Assembly (NCBI GenBank): GCA_001643675.2
Contig: LSRY02000026.1
Location: 977,501-1,041,500, forward strand
Length of the DNA stretch: 64,000 nucleotides
Source: Monocercomonoides exilis
Taxonomy: Eukaryota; Preaxostyla; Oxymonadida; Polymastigidae
Reading direction: 5' to 3'
Below are positions 56,001 through 64,000 of this stretch, piece by piece (within the stretch, counting starts at the first letter, position 1; each line of letters begins with the position of its first letter). The position numbers were made by a program, and so were the translations under genes. The notes beneath the pieces were generated by a model. That model saw nothing but the letters and a program-made list of their open reading frames with translations, made no database searches and had not been told where the DNA came from.

Positions 56001-59000
56001 TTGAACATTTGCTCTGAACCTCAATCAGACAAGATGACTCAAAATTCTCTGGTGCTTTCACCCCAACTCCCATCCCTTTTGTTGCACAGGAAATCTCCCA
56101 TTCATTTCCATCTGTCATTCCAACTGCCTCAGCAAGCTCAAATCCAGAATCCAATTCGATCTTCTTGTTTGTCTCTGGATATCTCACCTGTGCAGTGTGA
56201 GTGATGGTGGCACACGGATAATAGTCAAACCCACAGAACCACGAGTCGTATCCACCCAGCCCATCCTTCCCCTTCCCCACATGTGCTGCATCTGGATATC
56301 TGTCCAAATACACATTCAGTGGGAAAAGCCCCGTTGTTGTGTCACTCCGATCATATCTCGCCAGCTCATTGTATTTTGAATTATCATGCTGAACATTCAG
56401 CTTTTCTGTTGTTATTCCCCAGCTCACTGAATCGCTCCAATTCACAAACACATAATTCCCACCCAATGAAGCAGAACATCCTAAAAAGTCAACTGACACA
56501 ATCGAGAAGTCAACCGAGTTGTCAGCCAGATACAGCATCATCCCTCCTCCATATTTCCCACTTGTGCATCTGTTCATTGTTGTTGTTGCTTCAACCTGAA
56601 GCTTGCTTGTGGGGGATGATAAATCAACCTTGATCCCACCGCCACTTCCACACTTGCTCTCACAATCCTCAATTGTCACATTCTGAACAACAAATGTCTC
56701 CCCTTCTGCCACACTCTTTGCCACAACCACCCCATCTCCTTCAGTCAATCTCACATTCCTCACAGACAAGTTCGCCAGAATGCTCTCTCCTGATGCTGTG
56801 GCTGTCAAATACAGGGCAGAAGAAGAAGAGGAAGAAGAAGAAGATAAAACAGGTTCAGAGAACAATGGTTGAGAAATATTCATATCTTTGATCTCCACAC
56901 CGACCATCGACAGCTGTGAAAGTGGAACCACAAACACTGATGAGGATATCTCATATTCTCCTGTTTTGCTCGTGGTGATCACAATATCCCCCAATGAGAG
57001 TGACCCACCTCCACCAGACACCACAACCACACTCGGAGATGGAATTGAATTTGAGTTGCAATCAACCTTCAAATGACTCATTCCCAAATGACCTGTTGAA
57101 ACACTGAACAGCGCTCCAGTTGATGAAAGGGATTTCATTTCAATCGAACTCTTCTCTTTCCCAATTCCAATAACTGAAATCTTTTTTGTCCCACTCTCAA
57201 TAGTTGTAACCTCGCTTTGATGATTCCCTTCCATCAGTGTGACTGTCAAGCTAATCTGCACATCGCACATTTGAGATGCCTTCTTCACCGTCAGACATGG
57301 ATTTGATTCATTTGCCCCACAAAGCGGAGATGCATCATTCCCATTCACAGAAACATAGATCGTCTTGTCTTTCAGCCAATCCTTCTTTTCCACGTGCTGA
57401 TATGACCAATTCCCTGAATCTGAAAAGTTATATCCATAACACATTCTTCTGTCATCTGTATTCGTTGTGTAACATTCAAAAAATGGATTGGAGTTCAAAT
57501 GGGAACTATAATTGTCCAAATAAAATGCATCATGCCCATATGGAGTGGATGTTGTTCTGCATTTGCATTTGTGAAAAAAGAGAAAAGAACAATAAACCAC
57601 ATTATTTTGCGATGTTTGTCTTAATGGATGAAAATACAATCCTCCACCATATGACAATGCTGAACATGAAATAAACTGAATGCTCCTCATTCTAAATTGT
57701 GTCATCAGATTATTGGCACAAAACATGCCTCCGCCATAGTTATTTGAAAGAGAACATGAAGTGAAACTGCAGTCAGACACGCACGCACTCTCCCCTCCTC
57801 CATTTTCTGTTGGAATGCATCCTATTCCAGAAACCTGAAAATTTTCAAGAAGAAGTCCTCCTCCATAATTAACTGCTTCACAATTCTGGAATTCGCACCC
57901 ACTGATCCGAACACACGATGAAATCGTCAAAATGAACATTCCACCCCCTCGATAACTTTGCGCAGTACATGAATCAAATGTGTTATTCACAATCTCAACC
58001 GTTTTGATATTGAAACAATTTACACCACCACCTCCACAATGAGCATTGCAATTGTTGAAAGTGCAATGAGAAACAGATACAGAGGCAGATGATTGACTGA
58101 ACACACAGATAGCCCCACCACTCGATTCTCCATCCGACCATGAGTCAGCTTCTCCAATTGTCTTCGAACCATTCCATTCGCACCAAATAAATGAATTCTG
58201 TCCATTTTCAGTTGTATTTTGTCTCCCTGGAGTCAACTTTCTATCTGCAGTTCCTTCACATTCAATATTCCTTGTCCTGCAACATCCCACAGACGAGGTG
58301 TTTGAGGCAGTCAGAGAGGCAAAGGGGTTATTGAGAGAATGAACAATCCCGCCATCATATGCATCGCAAACAGAAGAAAATGAGCAGCTGCTCATCAAAC
58401 ATGAGGTTTGGGTTGACGTGGTGGTTGGAGGTGAACATTCATCATTTGCTGTTGAGATGTTGAAGAAGTTCAGCTGGGTGAGTGTCACAAGGCGTGTCAA
58501 GGGTGATGAGAGGAATGGGGCTGATGAGACACAAAAAGATGAAAAATGGGAAGAACAAATAGAAACAATGTCATTTTTTGAAAATTTCCCTTCCAACGTT
58601 TTTGATGAAAATAGAGAAGGAAATATCTGTTCAGTCAAGGTTGAGGTTGAAGGCAATCTGAGTGAAATGTTGGTGAACAATCCACAGCTCCCACGAAAAT
58701 CAAAGGGAGGAGTCTCTCTCTCAACTCCAATCACACATCCACTCAACTCAACAAAACATCCATCCGATGCCCTGAGCACACCCTCCCCATCCATTTCCCT
58801 CAATCCCAACAAATTTAGTTTCATTGATGAATTGACCAGAATAAGACATCCCTCAACCCCACTCCCACCACGCATTCTCTCCTTTCCCCACGTTTTCCGT
58901 TCATCACAAAAACTCCATTTTTGAACTTTCCCGATCTCTCCACCTCCTTCATTCCAATGTTTTGTGTATTTCTTCATCATTCTCTCATGAATTTCTGTCT

Positions 59001-59262
59001 CTCTCATGCTATTCCCTTTTCCTTCAACATGTACATCAAATAAAATGCCATTTCCATATTTTCTATTTTCAGCCTTCTCTGGCCATATGTCTTCAGGATA
59101 ATTCATATTTTCAACTTTCGCTGATTTCTCGGTAAGTCCTGTGCCATCACTTGCAGCACCATTGCACATGCACCACACATTAATTATCCATGCGCAATAA
59201 AATATTCCTGGCAGCACCAATACCACGCCTGTCCAACTGCTTTCTTTTCTTTTTTCTATCAC
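50071..59262 (-). CDS. Giant type-I-like surface protein: beta-helix ectodomain, TM segment, pseudokinase tail (in-frame TAG)
   Basis: One continuous minus-strand frame of 3,064 codons, interrupted only by TAG at 55810-55812. The N-terminus has a hydrophobic signal/anchor (GVVLVLPGIFYCAWIINVW). The ectodomain has repeated C-x-F/S...C-x(6-10)-GGG(M/L) units (SYRGGGMFI, NYGGGLLLE, NNYGGGMFC) typical of right-handed beta-helix / Pmp-like passengers. It also has recurrent boxes CG---NPC (LCGANESNPCLTV, GCGAQSNPCVSI, GCGYSEAPCSSI). Near position 2640 a TM helix (WALIVIVLLVVVLIIVLIV) is followed by a basic cytoplasmic face. The tail resembles the C-lobe of a protein kinase (RWKAPELL, VFSIGMMLWECLTLDIPFGE, QDPSSRPMLSLLKREF), but HRD and DFG are not recognisable, so it is a pseudokinase. 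It ends at TAA. A receptor- or adhesin-like role at the cell surface is inferred from layout only. Confidence 0.85.
55810..55812 (-). other. In-frame TAG inside the giant surface-protein gene
   Basis: The frame reads VKVEGLVIS-TAG-TLRFGEHSLIEFG without any shift, and homologous beta-helix sequence lies on both sides. Downstream there is no ATG nearby that would start a second gene (the next codons include TTG). It is one transition from CAG (Gln). Confidence 0.9.
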
Positions 59263-60536
59263 AGACTAATATGGGCACATAAAAATTTCAATTAACTTTA
59301 TCCGAGTTTCACTTTATTGTATAAAAATAAACGTTTTATTTTTATTTTTTCTCATTCCATTTTATGATCCGATGAATAATAGAGAATGATTCATCCCTTT
59401 TTGTTGATGTTCTGATATTTCAGCCGTCACTCACCGTCCAGCGATATCTGCCTCAGATATAGATCAACATATGATTTAGAGTGTATATTTTGTTGGCTGT
59501 ATTTTCATGAGAAAGGGCATCAGGGAAAGAAATGAATGTTGTGAAAATAGATGAAAACAGATGAAGGGAAGGGGTATGAGTGCTGAAAGTTTTGCGATTC
59601 TGCACCACATATATAAGTATGCCTTTTGGTGGATTTTTTGAGTTATTTTTATTTGAAGAGATTTTCGATGTTTTGAAAGAAATGATTATTTTCACTTCGA
59701 TTGGCTGAAATGGACACTTTTCACAGAAGGGATGGGATGCATGGAACAAAGTTATTTGAGCATTTGGATTGGGCTTTTGATGTGTTTTTCTCTCAGATAG
59801 AGATGGAATTTCAGTTCAAGGGAAAGAGGCCAAATGAAAAAATGAGTGAAAATGAATATATTTTGTTGAGGCAAAGGGGTTGCAGGGAATGAATGCAATG
59901 AGCGATTAGTATGGTACAAACTCTGTTTTATTCGAATCTTTTCCTGAAAAAACTTTTTTTTGCTTTTTATTTTTTCAAATGATAGAGCAATAAAAGTTTT
60001 ACGAGACAAAATCTCATGGATTTCTATTTGCTGGGAGATTTCTTTTTTGGAGAAAGAGAGAAGGGGGAATTACACACTCAGAGAAATAATTAGGTTGAAG
60101 GCTCTTTTTTTATAATTGGAATACTATTTCAGAGGAGAACAACAGACAGCATTGATAATTGTGAATGCAAAGGAATGCAGCAGGTGCAGCCGAAACAATT
60201 CTTTCGGACTATTTTGGATGATTGTTCTTCAACATCGCTTTTGGAAGAGAAGAGAAGAGAAATGGATTTATATTCACCCATAAACATATTTACAGATTTG
60301 AAAGAGGTTTTCTTCGCAGTGAAAGTATTTCATCATCATCATTTTATTCTTCTTCCTCTTCTATTCCTCTTCTTCCTCTTCTTCTTCGTCATCTTTCTCT
60401 TCTCAAAACTTCTTCTTCTTCTTTTTCTTCTTCAAATAATTTACAAAAATAATCATCCAAAACAAATCCCCCTGTTCAGGGCTGTTTTTCTCTCCTTACA
60501 TTAATTCCGCAACTCGGTTGAAAACAGACATGTCAA
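59263..60536. other. Spacer upstream of the giant gene
   Basis: Contains the promoter side of the giant gene. No frame with recognisable motifs; a TTC/CTT-rich stretch lies at 60330-60440. Confidence 0.5.
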
Positions 60537-60887
60537 ATGAAAATGACAAGAAACAAGAAATATTTGCAGGAAAAATGTGAACAAAGACAGAAAATGTTTA
60601 AAGGAAGGAGAAGAGTAGAGGAAGATAACAGAAAGTGGAATAAAAGAGTGAATTTATTGAATAAAGAAAAGAAAGAAAAAAACCCTGAAGTCAATCAACA
60701 TGAAGAAACAGAGACACGAATAGGAACAGAAGGAGAAGAAGAAAAGGAATTGAAAGAAGAAGAAAAAAAAGAAAAAGAAGAATACCAAGAAATAATCGCA
60801 AGCTTTCATTTAATTTTTGATTTTCTTAACAGCAAATATTTTTGTCGATTATCGTTGGATATTTCTGATTATCTTGTGAAAATTTGA
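60537..60887 (+). pseudogene. 3' relic of the three-exon family
   Basis: The last 30 codons (ASFHLIFDFLNSKYF...LSLDISDYLVKI, TGA stop) match the C-terminus FHKVFDFLNR...LSLNISDYFVNV of the copies at 1440-2836 and 6855-8252. The preceding 85 codons are a Lys/Glu-rich low-complexity run with a weak trace of the KRKEMKRKIFEKMEEEG block. Exons 1 and 2 are missing. It lies tail-to-tail with the full copy at 61331-62717. Confidence 0.75.
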
Positions 60888-61330
60888 GAAAATTTGAGAA
60901 AATTGGGGGAATTTCACTTGGAAACACAAATATCTGATGAACTGTGAAATAACCAACATTTTTTCCTTGTCCTCTTTTATTTTATTTTGGAAATTTCATC
61001 TTTGAAAACATAGAAATTTTTTATTGAATGAGTTTTACGATTATTGAATTGTTATTTTGAAGCAGTTATTTTTTTTACTTTGCACAAATAGAAAAATCCA
61101 AAAAATTTAATTTAACTTTAATTTTATTTTATGTTATTTGTTTTGAATTTAAATAGCATTCCTTTTTTCAAATGTTCATTTTTCTAGAAAAGTCTTGATA
61201 TTCTTTGAGAAAACACTTTCTCCATTTTGCAAATCATTTTTTCTTGTTTTCTCGAGTGAATGTGTGCTCTGCACAAAATATCATAAAAAAGGAAATCCAA
61301 AAAGATGAAGTGAATGTTTATTCAGATAAA

Positions 61331-62717
61331 TTATAAATAAAAAAAACAATCTGGATAATTCTCAATCAAATAAGAATCGCTAACTGTTCTGTAACAAATG
61401 TTGTGGAACAGCCCAATGATGTAATCTTCGTATCCTTCTTCTTCCATCTTTTCGAATACCTTTCTTTTCAACTCTTTTCGTTTCGTTTTGTTCGTTTCTC
61501 CATCCCTCTTTTCAATCAGCCTTTCTGAAATCTTCAAAAAGAATTGCAAGCATTCAAATTCCAAGCGTTCATCCAACGTGGATTGCTTCATTTCCTCCAA
61601 ATAGAGATCAACAGCTCCGCTTTTCAGCAAGTCATCAATTTTCAATGTTGGGTTTCTCACTGCTTCTTCAAACGAACAAATGCATTGCTTTCTAATTTCC
61701 ACGTAATTATCTCTTGATGCTCGAAATAAATCCACAAGGCATCCGATGAGTCCAGCAAGTTCTTCGTTCCACGACAGGGACCAGTTAAAGAAAATAGAAA
61801 CAACATCAATCCATCTCCGAATAAAAATTACTTCCATTCTTCCATTTTCTTCTTCTTTTCCCTTCCAGTCGATACATTTCATCAGATCTTCCAATTCTCT
61901 TCCTGCTTCTCTCGCAAAATGCAGCTCATTCACAACTATATCTTTCAAGCTGTAATCCTTGTGAAATCTGTCTATTAAAAACCGCCAAGCAGACTGATAA
62001 GCAAGTCGTGTGAGGCTGCGATGCTCTTGATGATATTTGATGATATCTGTTATCTCATTCAAATACAGCTCTTTTTCCATATCCTAATCAGAATTAAAAA
62101 TATACATTTATGTATTATCAAAAATGAAAAAGAAGTGCTCATACACTAAGAAAATCAATGCAACTTAAAGATAACAAAGCTATTTCCACTTCTTTTTGAG
62201 CTTCCTTACTTTCTTCTTTCTTCAACGCAGCTTTCAGAAGACAAGGCACACAAATCGAAATCATTTCAGGCCAGATGGTATATGTGAAAAAAAGATAGCA
62301 TTCGCAAAGATAAACAAGAAGCTTTTCGTTCCTTTTTTTCTTTTTCTGTCCTTCTTTAACAATCATCTTCCCAAATTTTTCGTCCAATATAAATACATGA
62401 AAGCCATGACTCGACATGTTCAAAAGAACATTACAAAATAAAACATGCTTCAGCAACAAAACTGCATTTCCCATTGATATTTTCTTTTGATAAATCATAT
62501 GATTAATTTTGTAAAGCAGCTCTATCGTGGAAACAGATACAAATTCATCCTTATCCATTTCATCAATTAATTCATTCATTTCTAGGATTTTCTGCTTCTG
62601 TGCACCTTCGTTGCATCTTTCAAGCTCAGAAAACATTTCTTCAAAAACAAAATTTTCAATACAATTGGACATTCTAATGAATATGCACAAACCAGAAAAC
62701 TTCTCTGTCCTGGACAT
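61331..62717 (-). CDS. Lineage-specific three-exon family protein, copy 3
   Basis: Exons 62693-62717 (MSRTEKFS), 62145-62638 and 61331-62083; introns GTTTGT...GAAG and GTATGA...ATTAG, with the same phases as the other copies. Family blocks are IDEMDKDEF, NAVLLLKHVLFC, ISICVPCLLKAALKKEE, LTRLAYQSAWRFL, VVNELHFAREA and LLKSGAVDLYLEEMKQSTLDE. The C-terminus differs (NICYRTVSDSYLIENYPDCFFYL, TAA stop) from the FDFL...ISDYFVNV ending of the others, so the end was replaced or shifted. It is about 423 residues, acidic and helical; function unknown. The 5' flank is shared with copy 1. Confidence 0.8.
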
Positions 62718-64000
62718 CTCCAGAATCGCCCCAGTGCATTCGTCAGTGTTTTGCGAGCTCATTCTATTTACAGCAATGATTTCTCAAATTGTTCGAAATT
62801 GTTCGTCACTTAACGAAATAAAAGGAAAAAAGAAACATCTTTGATAGCTTTGTAAAATGAAAACATAACAAACACAAAACCAATTGCTTCACTTTGCAAA
62901 AATTAGTGCGAAAAAAAGAATGTTCACCGAAAGCAAATGGTCTTGGCTGAGAAAGAATAGAAAACCAAATGTTTTTTTTTCTCTTTGATCAAACCAAAAG
63001 GAAATCATCATTTCAAATTATTGTTTGTTTTTTATTATTTTTTCTTTTTGGTTACGTTTTGTTGCACGAGTCACATTTCAACTTGGTTTGGAGCTGAGCA
63101 AACTTATTCCACGGAAATGGAATTTGACTGAAGAGAGAATGAAAGCAATCAAACAGCCAAATTCTCAAATAACAGAAAAGAATTATTGATTCTTTTCGAG
63201 AAGTGGATAAAGTCCGAAGACAGGAGCACAGAATATTTGTTCGCCAAACATGTTTTATATTGGTCGTTTTCTTGAAGGACTTTTATTTTCAAGATGACTC
63301 TGAGATTATTGAAAACGAAGGAATTGATAAATCAAAAATCAATTTGAATTGACGGTTCAAAGCGAAAATGGAGCAAAATACAGAAAGACATGACAAAATT
63401 GTTTAAGATAGAAATAGACAAATAACACAGTAACACGAAGACTGTCTCCGCCATTGAAGATGCATGGTTTCATGATTGGTGGAGCATCAACAATAACTGA
63501 AACAAACATTTTTATTTGAGGTTTAACAAATGCCTTTAACACCTCAAACACATTTAATCTCAATCAAACGATGATTGAATGAGAAGTGCCAAAAATAAAA
63601 TTAAAAACAAGTTCGCCATTAGCTGCGTTCTGGAAGCACAAGAATTCAACAACATCTTCAATTTACCAAAAACTCAAGATGAAATAAATCTGACAATTCA
63701 TCTGCCAAACAAAAAGAATGAAGAGAGCAAAGGACCTTCTGATTCGGAATGCGAGAATTATTTTTGCAGCCGCACAGTCTTCTTTGAGCTAACTCAAAAA
63801 TTCTTCTTTCCACTTCACTGGACACATCTTGATGCTAGACCATTCAAAAAAAATTGAAGATATTTCCCTTTTGAGTTGTCTTCCCAATCCTTCTCTTTTA
63901 GAAACAGAGCAATCTTTTCAAGAAATCCCCACTTTGTTCACCCATTTCTCGCCTCATTCTCTCAAAATACCTCGTCTGCAGCTTCATTATCTTCAATCAG
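62718..64000. repeat. 5' flank of copy 3, homologous to 2837-4100
   Basis: Matches the flank of copy 1 in order and spacing. On the plus strand, 63579-63857 reads ...CVLEAQEFNNIFNLPK...QKFFFPLHWTHLDARPF, for which copy 1 has related but broken sequence at about 3700-3960. From 63858 to the window end, similarity to 3960-4080 continues (TTCAC-CATTTCTC-TC). A plus-strand gene may therefore start here and continue beyond the window. Confidence 0.55.

Noticed and set aside
1-64000. General TAR=Gln, TGA-only code for the whole genome
   Set aside because: Long genes here use CAA/CAG almost exclusively, and several (36850-38717, 50071-59262, 1-391) end convincingly at TAA followed by non-coding DNA; kept only as a hypothesis for particular sites.

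Overview
This window looks like nuclear DNA of an intron-bearing, AT-rich protist. Genes carry short GT-AG introns with donors of the type GTTTGT/GTTTGC or GTATGN, there is no bacterial operon layout, and large secreted beta-helix proteins with GGG-rich repeats occur together with a pseudokinase tail. From memory of such families I suspect an oxymonad (Preaxostyla, Monocercomonoides-like). This is an inference I could not check with a search.

Layout. 1-391: end of a small basic protein, possibly a DUF4602/C1orf131-like ribosome-biogenesis factor. 1440-2836, 6855-8252 and 61331-62717: three members of one three-exon gene family with identical intron positions, plus a 3' relic at 60537-60887; the first and last also share about 1.1 kb of 5' flank. 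3910-5540: a decayed frame. 9081-9955: an inverted repeat built of short units. 10034-16102: a large multi-exon Ser-rich helical-repeat-like gene with long poly-Ser tracts. 17420-22390: a GC-richer, decayed tyrosine-recombinase (DIRS-like) retrotransposon. 23460-25371: a C-rich pseudogene of the beta-helix family.

27693-44040 is the most intricate part. Two inverted copies of a coiled-coil, Trp-rich (Sfi1-like?) gene face each other; 1.7 kb of the arms (29876-31607 and 39095-40834) is almost identical. The centre holds two divergent ubiquitin-specific-protease-like genes. One (33577-36166, minus) runs through a frame change into a protein with a Cys-Cys motif and a DDE-like triad (32463-33690). 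A 195-bp sequence occurs three times (31381, 36478, 39126) and brackets the USP/DDE unit as inverted ends. A hairpin-rich, GC-rich segment lies just downstream of the DDE gene (32300-32435).

44041-47357 is an AT-rich spacer with a 60-bp hairpin. 47551-48777 is a pogo/DDE_1-type transposase. 50071-59262 is a 3,064-codon surface-protein gene (signal anchor, beta-helix ectodomain, TM segment, pseudokinase tail) broken by one in-frame TAG.

A theme across the window: many frames stay open for hundreds of codons except for TAA/TAG at Gln-like positions or TGA at Trp-like positions. Either C:G to T:A decay or stop-codon recoding could explain this. Several genes nevertheless end at apparently ordinary TAA or TGA stops.
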